Of a DNA stretch of 64,000 nucleotides, positions 32,049 to 46,400 are shown piece after piece (positions within the stretch are counted from its first letter, which is position 1; each line of letters begins with the position of its first letter). This stretch comes from Halichondria panicea (Eukaryota; Porifera; Demospongiae; Suberitida; Halichondriidae): contig NC_087378.1 in NCBI RefSeq assembly GCF_963675165.1, positions 5,079,205 to 5,143,204 on the forward strand. The letters are read 5' to 3'. The position numbers were made by a program, and so were the translations under genes. The notes under the pieces are model-generated. The model was not told where the DNA came from, did no database searches, and saw nothing but the letters and a program-made list of their open reading frames with translations.

Positions 32049-32815
32049 TAGACTCGCAAGCCACTCCCTTTTCTCTGATTGGACGGGGGCGGGAGAAAAG
32101 GGACTGGTGACTCTGGGCTACAGCTTGTGTAAATCAGGAATGCTATTAAATATTAATGTCACGTGCAAATTATCCAATTTATTCTGATGCGTCAAAAGCT
32201 AAAGACACACAGAAGACAAGTATACAGATCTATCTAGCCAGCCTTTTGATTTTATAGATCCTTGTACCAGTGTCTGTTGTGCCACAACTTGTGGATTAGC
32301 ATGGAACAGCTGATGAACGTAGAAATCTTGGCAGTCCTTCTTTGAACCGAGGAGTGGCAGCGATTTAAGACAGCTTGTACAAGTCTGACTACTCTCAATT
32401 CAACTGCTGCCGTCTGCCATTATCTGTCTTGTATTGTACAGGTTATTAAAAGCTTTAGGCAACCAATGACTTTCGGCTGCCAGTTCTCATCACGTAAAAC
32501 TAAAACAAGCTAATCTCTGCTGGTGTCTTAGATGACTATATCCTAGCTGAATGCCTGATGATGTTATTACTCCATCATCTTCTCTTTTCTAGCACTAGCA
32601 TCCATTCTTAATTAAACTGTAGCTAAGAAGCCCGCGATCACTTTTGCAGGCTACGCAATTCTACTTAACCTCACGCAATTTTTGGATCACGTGGAAAAAT
32701 CAATGAATAATCTCTACCCAAATTCTGGTAGAGACACAAAATGTGTACCAGAGTCACCAGTCCCTTTTCTCCCGCCCCCGTCCAATCAGAGAAAAGGGAG
32801 TGGCTTGCGAGTCTA
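32049..32815. mobile_element. Mutator-like MITE with 9-bp target duplication
   Basis: The arms are about 70 bp and nearly perfect: TAGACTCGCAAGCCACTCCC / GGGAGTGGCTTGCGAGTCTA, then TCTGATTGGACGGGGGCGGG / CCCGCCCCCGTCCAATCAGA. GGTACACAC flanks both sides (32040-32048 and 32816-32824), exactly 9 bp. Long arms plus a 9-bp duplication are typical of Mutator-type elements. The 620-bp interior holds no transposase. Confidence 0.85.
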
Positions 32816-32836
32816 GGTACACACGTACGCAAAGTT

Positions 32837-32902
32837 AGCCTCGATTCCAGCCACAAAGAAAAAGGCGCCTTTTCTTCGCGGCTGGAATCGAGGCTAACGC
32901 AA
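32837..32902. repeat. perfect-stem palindrome
   Basis: GTTAGCCTCGATTCCAGCC and GGCTGGAATCGAGGCTAAC are exact inverses, with AAAGGCGCCTTTTC at the centre. It is a minimal form of the element family seen at 20728-21480. Confidence 0.85.
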
Positions 32903-34448
32903 AGTGGGCTGTCCAGCACATATTCATGTACATGAGTTGATACTTCCCATCATTTGCTGTTTCCATTGAACCCAGCAGCCATTCACTCGGATCTAAACAA
33001 AAAGAAACAAAGGCAACAAAGTATGCAGCTCTAAAGCAAGTCTCTTAACGGGAAAGAAAGTGGAGACAACAAAATGTAGTAACATAATTATATGCACATG
33101 CTGCTAATAATGAGCATCTGCATAATTATGATATATGCACCACCTGCTTATACATAATGTATTCATAATTATGATGTATATATACGTGCAATTTGTATTA
33201 ATTTTGTCACAAATGGCACCCCATAGATGAATAGATACACCTGTTACAGGCAGGAGGAATTAAAGTCCCCTAGACAATAATTTTTGCTGTCTGTAAGAAG
33301 TCCACGAGCAGTTCTACTGATTAATATATCAACTTCATATTTGTGGCCAGTTGGGACACAGCACACTACTTAGTGACACCATAGATAGAGTAGAGAGGAA
33401 TTGGAAACGGAAGTGATTCACGTGATGCTTTACAATGAAGTCTACGTAGTAGTGGCTCTGGGACCATCCGTGTATCTCCTCATAACTCCCGCAAAAGCCC
33501 GGGAAACTTATTGTGTCCAATGCAAACATCTCAGAGCTACCCCCATTAATGAATCACATGCCCTCTGATAGTAGGTATCAATTGGAAACGAAATATATAT
33601 AATCTCTCGATTGTCGTGAAGTAGCTATAGCTAGAAGTACACAGAGCGCTTTTTCATACTTGCATGCATGTGTTCCTATATATGATATAGCTATAAGGCT
33701 GTGTAACTATATATAGTGTCCTGTGTCCCAAATGGCCTCAAGTATTAGAGAAAGTTGACGCTTAGCAGCAGAACTGCTCGTGGACTTCTTACAGAGAGCA
33801 AAACCATTCTCATGAATTATTCATGTTTAGCCCTTGTGTTAAAAAGTAAGCCTCGATTAAAACCGGGGAGATACACGGAAATCAGGGGGGCCAGGTCATC
33901 CATAAAACACGGAGCACTCCGCGAACCGATTTCCCTCCAGTCAGCAGAAGTATATATACACATACAAGCTACAGACTTTTAGGTTCTATAATTATAATAT
34001 GCATGCATATCTATATTTTTTGTACCACTATAATTATACATAAAATTAAAATCACTATAAGCACATGTGTACTCATGCACTCATCAATGTACCAGACCAT
34101 ATTTTAATCGACCTGGATTCATGGCTATAGTATACTGGTGCAGCAATCACGGTCAATCATTCTCACTCTTAATTTGAGTAATTTCCCTTGCATGCAGCAA
34201 ACAAAATTAATGTTCATCATGATATCATGTTTATGTTATGTATAATTATAGCTTTGACACATCCACCGAGGCATAGGTACCTGCGGTGCTTTTATAATTT
34301 ATTGTGTATACTGTATACGAGTCACCTAATAAATTATTGATCAAGCACAGTAAGCAAAAATAAAAATAAAAAAATAATTAACACATAATTTAGTCGTAAT
34401 AATAAATTGTTAATAAATTCGAAGGTAAGTACACGCAATGATCATCAA
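32903..34448. other. intergenic between repeats and iRhom 3' end
   Basis: 33556-33860 is a diverged relative of 7090-7340 (TCGTGAAGTAGC / GCTAGAAGTACA, GGCCTCAA). 34150-34300 is a family A right-end fragment (ATCCACCGAGGCAT, GCGGTGCTTTTAT). A short minus-strand open frame (33335-33529, 64 codons) matches nothing I know. No gene is supported. Confidence 0.5.
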
Positions 34449-37400
34449 TCATAGTCCAAAGACAGTTGGATTAGGATTGCTGAATTCCTCAGGGCAAATA
34501 TCTGGTGAATACGGCACACAATTCAAGTAATGACAAAAGGAGCAGAAACTTGGATCAGGAATGAAGTAGAAGGTGAAAAAGCCAGCCAGATATAGAAGAA
34601 TGAGCAGTGGTATGCAGATAATCAACAGAATACGTTTGCGAGCTGCATCCCATTTGCCAAATGTGATGAAGGGTACAAACACTATGGCAGAAGGCATGCC
34701 AAATAATAAGCCACCTGAATAAAAAGATATTACAATTAGATGGTGGACTACTACAAGGCCAACTCAATACAATAAGCTACAGGAGCCTGGCCATGCATTT
34801 GTAACATTTTCACAATCTTTCAAACCAACTCATACTATAATGCCCAAAGCACAATATGCTACAAATCTTATACGTGAAGAGTTTCTCACCAATTTGTGCA
34901 AAGTTGTCCAGATATGGAAGTGTACCAAGGGCCAACAAAAACACAACAAATCCAGTGAGTTTCAGAAGCTCTAGCCACGCTTTGTCAACAATCTGCCAGA
35001 ATTGGAATAACTCTACATAGAGTACAGCCAAGAGACCGAATACAGCTCCTCCAACACCACAGTTAACACCATAGGGGATAAATACTGCACTGATCTGCAG
35101 AGGTTATAGAATATCACCACAGTTCATGGTAGTAGTACTAGTTTCATGTACATCAACTTTTAAAACTCACTATGTTTCCACCAACTCCACTGAGAAGGTA
35201 AATGATACAAAACCGTAGCCAACCAATAGTTTTTTCAATCTTGATACCCAAGTATAACTGTACAGGTATGTAAACCAAGAGATGAAGAACCCCAAGATGC
35301 AAGAATATGGATAAGAACCATCTCCAAAATTGCTGGGCCGAGGGCTGAAACCCACTACCTTCTTCACTGATTCCAACCTCGTTGAACCCACAAATATTTC
35401 GAAAACAGTTGACCTAAAGAACATACGCGACAGATAAAGAACTATACACAGTGCAAGCACACAAGCAAATGCTGCGAGTGAGTATTTTATAGTTTAAAAC
35501 TCACCTCCTGACACGCCTCATTATTAGGATGATAAAACCCTTGTCGAGCTTCACACTCTTCGTAAGATATCACCATGCAAAGACCAGTGATGGACACACA
35601 GCAAGGATGAAATGTTGGCAAAAAGAACACTGACTGATTGCTTGAGCAGAAAACACCCGTGTCATACCCAGTTTCGTTGAAATCAGCAGTCGTGGTCAAT
35701 GTAGTAGAATTTCTAAAGAAGATCCCACATTGCTCGCTTGGTACAGTCCCAATATTTCCCTCATTCCTACAGCAACCGAGCTTGTCTGGATCATACAGAA
35801 TAGCATTACGACGTCGAATCCCAAAATCTGTACGCATGCAAGGTGTAAACTTAGCACCAAACTGAATCAGGATGCTTGCAGGTGGCCCAATCCATAGGTT
35901 GACTCCTCGAAAGTAGGTAATATTAGCAGGAGTGGTGCCATTGAGAGTGGGGAAGGTTCCATTATTCTCTTGAGGAGAGACATGGATTGGAGCAATACCG
36001 AACAGTGGCAACAACACAATCATAGCCACCACCTGTAAGTGAGAAAAGAAAAGTGAAATGTCTTTTACATGTACTATTCATCTAATGAGATGTGCATTAA
36101 TTTTATCAGTGAAATATAAATGCGCAAACCAAGGCATGCAAATGTAAAAAAGGATTCAATTGTACATGTAATATGATAGCTGGTACGTAGCTTCATTTAG
36201 TTTACGTGTAAGTCACTAAAGCTGCATTCAAGATTCAAGACCAGGGGGTAGAATAAATGTTTCAGGCTCAAAGGTGGTTAAAAGCGAATTATGGTTGTTT
36301 ATTGCCACAAGGGGTGGAAATGTTTCTTAGACAAAATTAATGAATGGAAAAATTACCCTAATCTGCATAGACACCAATTAAGGCACAACCATGATTCTCC
36401 GCTGACTATTAGGTCACCATACTGATTCACCTGTGCCAAACTGATGAGAATCGTACACACTGGCCAAAAAGAAGGAAGAGACTCCACCTCGTTACGAATA
36501 AGAGTACTTTGACGCTGAAGTTTCATTCTCTTCTTTTTTTTACGCCTCTGTACCTGATCAGCTGGAGTGTCAACTGAAGCTAGTCGATCACGTCGTAGAG
36601 ATCCACCACGCTGTTCTTGTCTTTGAGCACCACCACCACCCACAGTGGAAGCTGTATGTATCAGTGAAAAGGTCTTATATACATTCAACTACAGTACTGC
36701 AAGTATGAATCATGGCAAACAATGAAGTCTTACAAGCATCTCCAAAGAATTCCAAAGCATCCACATGTGCCCTCCTCCTCCTCACTTTTTTTTCTGCCTT
36801 GATAAACTTCTGATAATATTCCCATGCTTCACTCTTGTCATGAATCAGTTCCTGTCTTGGAGGAGGGAGGACAGGGGCAGCCTCTTCAATGACCATTATG
36901 TTAGCAGCAGGATAAGTTGCAGCTGTAGTCAAAGGAAGGAATCATCTACCTCACAGATACCGTTGAAACTAACAATTAATTAATTACTAGGGATAGACGC
37001 GAAAAACGATAAACAAAACGTTGCTAAACCGGTACACGTGTGTGAACGTACTACGCACGTACAACTTATTGCATACTTCCCCTTAAAATTAACTTACCCA
37101 ACCCTATATAAGCCTCTACCTAACATTTCCCAACCATATGTACAAATTGGTTGAAACGAGTACATCCAATTTTGGCGTGAAGTGCATGCACATTATAATC
37201 CCAAAAATAAACTAGAGCACTGGCCTGAGACATGATTCTAAAGCATGTCTCATAATTAGATTCCTATCGAGTGCTGTACAATGTGAAAACAGTAGTACGT
37301 CATCAGGACATGAAGCCTACCAGGGGCGTAGCCAGAATTTTGAGGAAGGAGGTACTATCATAGATTAAAGAGGGCGCAAAGCGCCGAAATTTGGTGCACC

Positions 37401-40400
37401 GGAAGCCACACCTCTTATTAATGACATTATAATTAACTTATCTGCCTAGTTGGGCGTGGTCCAATCTTCTATTTGCATAGAGAAGCCTGTTTAGCTACGA
37501 AAGAGAACTAATCTATAGAGAATACTGTAATACTAGAATGTTTTGCGAGCATTAAGGTTACGATGCAGTGTTTGCTCATGAATTATTCATGAGTTTTTAT
37601 TTTTTGTTTTTGTGAGAAAGGAAGATATTATTTTATGTGTCTATACTGTTGCACTACTCATACAGCGCTTGCTAGCTATCAGTACTCTAACTAGATGGCC
37701 AAAAATTTACCACAAAGATCGTGTGGTCACTGCCGATTTTAGTCGTCAAATATTAGACAAAGAAAGACTCTAACAAGAACTAAACAGTGACCTACCAGCA
37801 GTTTATGATATTCCTGAGGGCGGCTCGAAGAGTTCTTGCTCCTATCTATCTACAAACTGAAGAAAAATGCCATAGTTTACTAGCTAGTCGGTTATTTTTC
37901 CATATTTTTCTACTTCTACACGAGCTAACTCGATGACTGCTCACCGTTTTGAAGAAATTGTTTCGAGCTGCCCTGCCCCTTTCCTCCTTTAATAGATAAT
38001 TGCCTTACTGGCAAAGAGCATGCAATATCTAGCATATAAAATGACGACTAGTGTATACAGTCAAGACAAGCTTGATTTACTACTGATAATTACTGCGTGG
38101 GCGAACACTGCATCGTAACCTTAAACATTTGCAAACTTTACGATGGTTGATCGCAACAATAAAATCCGCAAAATACACACGATCCTTGCCAGAACGCAAT
38201 AGTTAGATCGCAAAGGGTCAAATTTTCTGCTGATTTGGCTCATTCGCAAAGGTTTTTCACCCGCAAAATATTCTGTAGCTCAGTTGAAAGACTATATCGT
38301 TTTGCTTGCCTACTAGGTAGCTAACTGCAGCAAGATCTGGAAGAGAAGGGGGGTGCTCAGCTGGATAATCATACACTTCGTGTACAATTTCAGCCTACTT
38401 GAGATAGAAAGGGGGTGCTTAAGCACCATGAGCCCACCCCCTGGCTACGCCCCTGCCTACTGGCTAACTAAAGCTGGGGCAAGGTTTTGAGAACGGCATT
38501 GCTGCGCATTGAACTGGGACTAAAAAAGCTTGTTTTCCATGCAACATTAATCCAAAATTAATCTTGGGCTTCATGCACTTAGTTTGTAGTGATTGAGCAG
38601 TTTGAATTAAAACCATGTTCAGCTACAGCTAACGTGCAAGCATTACGCTTCTTTTTTTGCTCGCTGATATTCGATAACAAGGTTTGTTGATAAAATCTCA
38701 ATAGACCAGTTGCATATAAGCGTTGGAATGTGTTGAGCTGGTAATTACCTTTCAACGTCACGGCTGGATGCCATCGTGGGCGTTATATCTATGCACAAGT
38801 CATTGTAAAATTCGAGACTTTACACGTGCACTGTGCGCATGCTATTTAATGTATCCCAGTAGAAACAAATTTTGCTGAACTTTCCTTCTTCTGCTGGAGA
38901 AGCTCTAGCCATCCAGCTCTCTTCCTTAGGTCTCTAGGAAGTCTCTGGAAAGAGACAGTTATCTCTTGTCTTGTGTTCTCACAAAGTATTCATTTAAGCC
39001 CGGCTCTTTGTTTATGATTATCTCTAGAACTGAACACTCTTTTGACTTGCAACAAAGACTAATATACACGTGGAGAACTGCAGATTCAGCAGAAATTGTT
39101 TCTACTAAACAGCATGCGCACAGTGCACGTGTAAAGTCTAAATTCATGAATTTTACAATGACTTGTGCATAGATATAACGCCCACGACGGCCGTGACGTC
39201 ACAGCAATTATCTTTAGCTCTTACCTGCAACTGGTCTATTAAAGTTCAGACACACTGGCTAGACTATTAAAACCCGTGGCCCAGACTATGGGAATCTCAG
39301 GAATTGACATAGAGTATATACCACAGAGAAACATTGTCCATGTCGTGACATTTTTCTAATGTACAAAAATGTTTCAAGGAAAGCAAACTACACCCTGTTA
39401 ACAAATATGGAATTTTTGGAAGTTATTCTGCAGCCCCCCTTCAACTGCCATGTATAACAAGATGCTCATAGAGCATTCACCCTGTGCGTTGAGCTTCATT
39501 GTATGCGCACAGCGGCAAAACAGATACAATAACTTTTTACCATTAATTTTATCACTATGGGGAATGATCGTGAATCTATAAAGCAACGATTAGATGGATT
39601 AGAAAACAGTGTTTTTGTCGCCTTCAAAAATCGTCTATAAGTTTCAACTACAATTAGTTCAACTACAATTAGCCTACTATTTTTCAACTACTGTCTCATT
39701 AGCAGTTAAAGCATGCAGTGTATAAAAATGTCTATTTTCGCTCAAACAGCTCACTTTTGTGTTCACACACACACACACACCAATCACTCCGCGTGCTGCG
39801 CACACGCACAGGGTAATTATATACAATGTACATATCATAATCATAATAAATTGACAAAAGAATGGAACACATACCTGGATATGTTTGTTGTTGAAGCAGG
39901 CCAACTTCGTTTCCTATCACACCCCCTCCGGGTGCAGATTGCCATGGATCATTCGGGGCACTGCAGTGTATAGTACAAAGCAGGCCCATCATTGAAACGT
40001 TCTCACCATTAGGTGTACATGTAAACTGTACTACTATGGTATGGCGTTATTATTGTCTGTCACATGCAGTGTACATTAGATCTTGGTGTACAGGGTGTCA
40101 TACAGGGGAAAGGGAGATATCCCCCGTAGCTCCAATCCCCCCCCCCCCCTAAAATTTGCATTCATGAGTTGTCTGACTGAGTGTCCCATATAGCTGGGGT
40201 ATTGAAATAACAGTTGACCTTTTTTTAGCAACATTTTCTGGCTACTTTTCTTATTTCTTATTTCCCCCCTCTACATGTACTTATAATTATGGATATGACG
40301 TTTTGGGTGTAGTTTGGCAGATAAAACTACTTAAATAGAGAGTAGATCGAATGATTCATTATCTTTCATTATCCTCGAGACAAGAACCCCAAATTAGTCA

Positions 40401-43400
40401 TTAGATTCGAGGTAAGGTCATTTTTAAGCCGCAGCTATTTCCTGCAATACATCCACCTCGCTATTCTGGCCAAGCTGCACTGTCCCAAGGGTGACCGGAT
40501 TAACGAGAGTTTACTGTATTTTCTTCTGGTTACCGTGGCTACTTTAGAACATGGCAGAATTCAGAATTCCTACGAGCGACAAGGATTGCACAAATCAACT
40601 TCTCAACTTCTTGACTGATCATTTCGTGCTATGCCAAAACACTCAAAACCTCACTGTATACTGGTACTTGTATCAGAGATTGAAGAGAGAGGGATATGAA
40701 ACTTGATGACGTGTACATACAATCCGTGTTGCCCAAAATGGGCGTGGCACATTGTCTTTACTGCAATTTCTATGTAAAATCATGTAAAATACTTTGTGGG
40801 GACTGTATCTCTGGACTTGCTGCTACATATAGAACAAAGTTGATATTAAATGCAAGAGTAGACCTTTGGGAAGTGCAACAGCTCCTCAGCTAAAAGCCAA
40901 GAGACAGCTTGTTCGATCACTTCAACTTTTTTGACCTCTTGTACTTGTCCTGGAGCAAAATTTTGCAAAATTGTACACTAAAAATCGATTATACTTTCAG
41001 CATCAGAGCGATCTAGCCTTTGAGACAGGCACCAGTACATAGAATACATAGCTAACATTAAAACTCATCACTAAACCATCTTATGAAAACCAACTTGCTT
41101 TCTGCTACAGTCCCACAAAGGCTAGTATAGCCAATAAACCAGGGAATCTGGCGTTCTGGATTTTATTGCCACCAAATATATTTTAAAACAATCTGTGGCT
41201 AGTCAATTATATGATCATAATTCTTCAAGTGAGTCATCCAGCTTCCCATGGGCCTGTTTTGTTTTATTTACAAATTAAACCGCCATTTTTATAGCAACGC
41301 GGAGTGCCTAAACTTTTTACTCTGTTTTACATTGAGCACATAAGCTCACGTGATCTAGTTTCACATATCCCCTTCTCTTCAATCTCTGCTTGTATTGCTA
41401 TCTGTCAATTAGGTATACGGTAGTGTGAGTGTGTCTGTGTAGACTGCTACAGCTGCTCAAGGATCAATCAAGTGCAAGTAAGAGTTTTATAGGTTTCTAG
41501 TCATGGATTTTAATTCGTGGATTTGCAAAATAATGCTTTGTCCTCGAGTTATGCCTAGTTTTGCTTACTTGGAATGCCATTGCAGCTTTTCAGAAGAGTG
41601 CGCAGCCAAACTTGTCCATGGAGTGTTGCTACTCTACTTAGTAATTAGCTCTGCACTAGAACGCTAGCTGCAAGAGTGAGAAGAGAGCTGCAAGGCTCTG
41701 CTGACTCTGCTGTGATGCAGCCATTAGCTTGAACTTTTTTTTTTTTAACATAGATCGTTTTTAGCAACAATCATAGTCGATCATTACCCACTCTTTCAGT
41801 TTCTGTGTGATTCTGGATTCTGTTTGCCATGCAGTAAAATTAATCAATGCAAAAATGTTCATCATGATATAATAATGTGTGTATAAAAGGTATTAGTAGC
41901 ATATGTTATGTAGCTTTGGCACCTCCACCGAGGCATCAGCACCCGCGGTGCTTTCATTCGCAATGGTTTTCATTGTAGTAATACAGTGCATAACTTATGT
42001 GGTGAATTACAAACAGTAAAATTTGTTGTCACACAATTCATCGATCGATTAACTCTTAATGAACTTTCTCTGATACAAGGTAACATAATTATTTTGCTAT
42101 TTCATGTTTAGCACATTAATTTTGGGGGCATGCTTAAGTTATGAACAAATGTTTTCATTAGTACAACCAGTACGTTGTACATAGGATTGACAGTGCAATT
42201 GTGTGTGTTTTCAAATATTGCATAAGACATAGCGCAAGTGGTTTTAATGAACTATCTGCAAATACACATTTCTTGAGTAATAACCGCGAAAACAATTATG
42301 TCATCCTAAGGTAATACAACAAATCCCTCACCTTGTGCTTTGGCCTTCACGGCCTGTTACATCCAGGTAGTTTGGGGGTGCCTCGGACATGAAGCCATCT
42401 TCTTCACTGTCACTGTCTCCAAGGTCATCCATGTTAAAGCTCCGCCCATCAGCAATGGACGGGTAATCAGGTGGCGGAGGTTCATCAAAAATCACCCTGT
42501 TTGGGCGGCGTTGTGAAGCACGCCGACTGAGAGTACCAACGAAACCAACTGAATTGCTCTCCTGAAAAGGGCATGCACATAATTATATAGTAAGTAACTA
42601 GGGCACTAAAGTGCTAAACCCTCGGCTTGGGTGTATACTAATAGTGTGCCTAGCAATTGTGTACTAATGATACATAATTGTTATCAGGAAATGAGTGATG
42701 AAGCCTAGTGGCCAATAAACATTGTAACTTTGTTTCTTGATATGGAGCCTCCCACCTAGAGGCAAGGCTGGGACAGCCATAGGTCATGCACTAGGGACTA
42801 GCAAATTCAGCAAATAAAACTAAGACTTTACTACAGGAGCCAGAATGCAGCGCTCTGTAGTGCACAGGCAAGCAAGCCTGTAATTGACTTGCCTTGAATT
42901 TAGGCCATAGGCTAGCTAGTCAACATGCGAGTATAATTGTATCTTAGCTTTTGTTCTCCATTTTTTGGACAACAAATTAAAATAAGAGCCTTAAATAACT
43001 TGTTGTCCATACTGTAAATTTACAGCCAGGTGACTTAGAATATATATATGGATAATTATGCCTTGAGGCGTAGCCACATGAGGGATACAGTAAAGCTGAC
43101 TGTGTGTGTGTCTAAGTGTGTGTGTGTGTATGAGTGTATTCCAGCTGTAACTGCTCAATGGTTGCAATGAGACGAAAACTAACAGCTTCTATAGGCTTCT
43201 TTCTAGCCACGTTCTCTTGGATTTTGATTCGTGGATTAGCAAACTAAAGCTTCTTTCTCGAGTTATGGCTAGTTTGACTCCCATTGAAGGCTGTTGCAGT
43301 CTCTTCAGAATCTTTCATAGCATCATCTGTTTGCACAAACTTTCTATTCAACACATGAGTTAGCCTTGCACTAAAGCGCTAGCTTTTTGTTAGCTACAAG

Positions 43401-46400
43401 AGTCAGAAAAGATCTGTTAAAACAGCTAGTTATAGTAGCCATTGTGAACTTGATCTCTTTGGATACACCCTTTAATTATTCCTGTGGATGCAATGCGCAT
43501 GCGCGCTCATCCCTACATGTGATGTTAGAGAATCCAGTGGCAGAATCAACTTACTTCTTTTTCCTGAGGTCCTAGTATACCGGTAAGCCAAAAACAAATG
43601 ATACCATTATAGACAAGATAACAATAGATTCATGTACACAAGTCTGGTAACAATAGATATATACATTTACACAAGTCTTTTCTTCTCAGTATTAGTCTTT
43701 CTGCTTGTTTATATACTATAATGTCTGTGCTATACTACTGTCTGTGCTTAAATTCTCTCTTACTCTGTGCCTTTGAAAAAGGTTTGCTCCCACTGTTTGG
43801 CTACAGGCCGTTTAAATAAAATGCAGTTGCTTCAGTATCTATCGTTGATTTAATTCTGTGATTCAATTGTACTTTATATCTCACAGACTACTGACTATAT
43901 GCCTTTGACAAAAGTTTGCTCCCACTGTGTTTGGCTACAGGCCATTTAAGACGATCAGTATACCGTATAAGTTTCGTGGGGTAAAAAATTCGTTCAACTC
44001 GAGAAATGGTAGTTTTCGTGAGTAAAAATTTCGTTTAGTCTCGTGGCTGCACGGCATTCCTACGTTCAGATAAGCCACGCCTACGATAAAATTTCGTGGA
44101 GGTCAGCCTGCCCACGAAAATAATGAATATTTTACCCCACGAAAATTACCCGCAATACGGTACGCTATTAACTGCGGACACCCCTTTCTTGAAACAATCA
44201 AAGCACATTGCAAATTATTTACCTCTTCTATAACACTCTAATACTTTTGAGCAAAAGCAAAAACATGGCGAGAGGCATTAGCAAGCGCACGCTTGCAACA
44301 CTCGTTCTTGCAAATAGATGGTGTTAAATGGGTGGGGGATAAAACTACACTCCTGCTATTTCATGGACTGGTATAATAATGAGGACTAAATAGTGTAGGG
44401 CTACGCTACTCGATCTCTATATAATAATTAGAGGTATAGTATTTGTTGAAAAATACAGGGTTTAGGGTTATAAAACTTTGTTAATAGCTCTGGTGGCATG
44501 AATGTCTCAATTTAGCCTCGATTCCAGGCCGCACTTCACTCAGGGAAGTGGGCCTGGTATCGACTGCTTGCGCATGCGCTAACATCCCCCCGGTATCTGG
44601 GGGCTTTGGATAACATTGTATATGCTCAGTAAAACTATGACATCACAACGAACAGAAGTGGATTGAAGGAAGTAGATAGAAAGTTCGATTGAAGGTTTCT
44701 AGCCCATTGGATAGCATTCTCTGATAGCTACCCTTAGCCTGCTATGTTAACAAAAGACTCACAGCCTGCAACAGTGTGGATGACGATCGTCTGAATGGAG
44801 TGAAAGCTGACAAGAACCTATATGGACAGGCCACGCCCATTTAACACTAACTTTGGTGAAAGTCTACTATACTACTCCATCAGAAGAAAATAGCTGCACA
44901 ACAAACCTACACAGCTCTGTCTAGCTCTGTGTATGACTTTTAGGATATTTTCTCTCATGATTCTGTATTATAGGAAATTTTACGGGAAAAAATATCCAAT
45001 CATTTTGTGCACGCGCAAAATTATTAAAAAAAGAAACGCGTGACGTTGAAAGGTAATTACAATTTCTATGAAGGCCGGTGAAGGAGGCTAGTCTCAATTA
45101 TGCTATCGGTTTAATACATTTATGAGTATCACTTCATTGGTGTTACTTTTCACAATGAAGAGTGTATTCCACAATTGTCAGGTAAAATAGCATGCCTACA
45201 CTCTTTGTTTATATCCTATAAGGAAAAAATATAAGCGTACCCGACACAACTTGGTCCCCGTATACTTAGACAATGAAATGGCAAGAGTATAGAATTACAC
45301 CATCCTGTAGATTTCCAGGTGCAAAAATATGTACAAACATTATTTTCTCTATCCCTCTTTAACAGCTATCCCTGAATAGCGCCCATTTGCAATATAAAGG
45401 CCAACTCGGGTCCTGATTGAATCTACATTCGTAGATACAGTGCATCTAGCTAGCAAAATAGGTGAGTACTGATTTAGTGAGATTTGAAAGATGTTCTATA
45501 CTAAATAACATTTTTAGTTGATGTATATCGGTATTTAAGTTAGCCATTACCTACTGGCATAGTTTTAAAAATGACAAAGGTTAAGTACTACCAACCTCCT
45601 CTATGAGGTGGAGTCATGTGACAGTTCTTTAATTGCATTCTTGCAAATCTGATTGGAGATGTCAATTTTAGACATCTAAACCAAGAAAAGTGACTCTAAT
45701 GTCAGAGTCTCTCCCTGGCACATGTCAGATCACGTGCAAGGGAGTGGTCTGGCCCCAGACTAGATATCCTCAAGAGGCAGTTTTATACTGACCAATTTTC
45801 GAGTCCCTGGTCAGCTTTAGGGGAAAAAATTCTCTAGGGGCAAGATTTTGCTGAGATATGCACTATTTTATATTATCTATGATTACCCGAGGCGCGCGTG
45901 GGCGGCCACGGGTATAGTAGTCTGTTGGTTTGTCTGTTTGTTACCCGAGGCGCGTGGGCGGCCACGGGTATAGTAGTCTGTTGGTTTGTTTGTCTGTTTG
46001 TTTGTGACAGGTATATCTACTCACCTGGATGCCATAGCGCTGCGTTTACAGCATAGATAGTCTTTACACAACAATATCTTGGTTTAAATAGTGGCAGATT
46101 TTGATGTTAAAGCTTCTTTGTCGAGTAAAAGCGAGCAAAAGCTAAGAAGCTGAGTCAAGGTACGGGATCACTTCAGCTAAAAATACGTAGTCAAGGCTTG
46201 ATTATGTATTTTCATTTGTTTGTTTGTTTGTAATGAGTATCTCTACTCACCTGGATGCCATAGCACTGCGTTTACAGCATGGATAGCCTTCACAGAACAA
46301 TATCTTGATTTAAATAGTGGCAGATTTTGATGTTAAAGTTTCTTTGTCGAGCAAAAGCTAAGAAGCTTGAATAAGTTTGTGACTAGGTCTGCTTACCTGG

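Noticed and set aside
39765-39781. CRISPR-like or regulatory repeat arrays
   Set aside because: The only regular arrays are simple CA, GACA and CAAAC tracts and short tandem duplications; no spacer-repeat structure exists, and the genome is eukaryotic.
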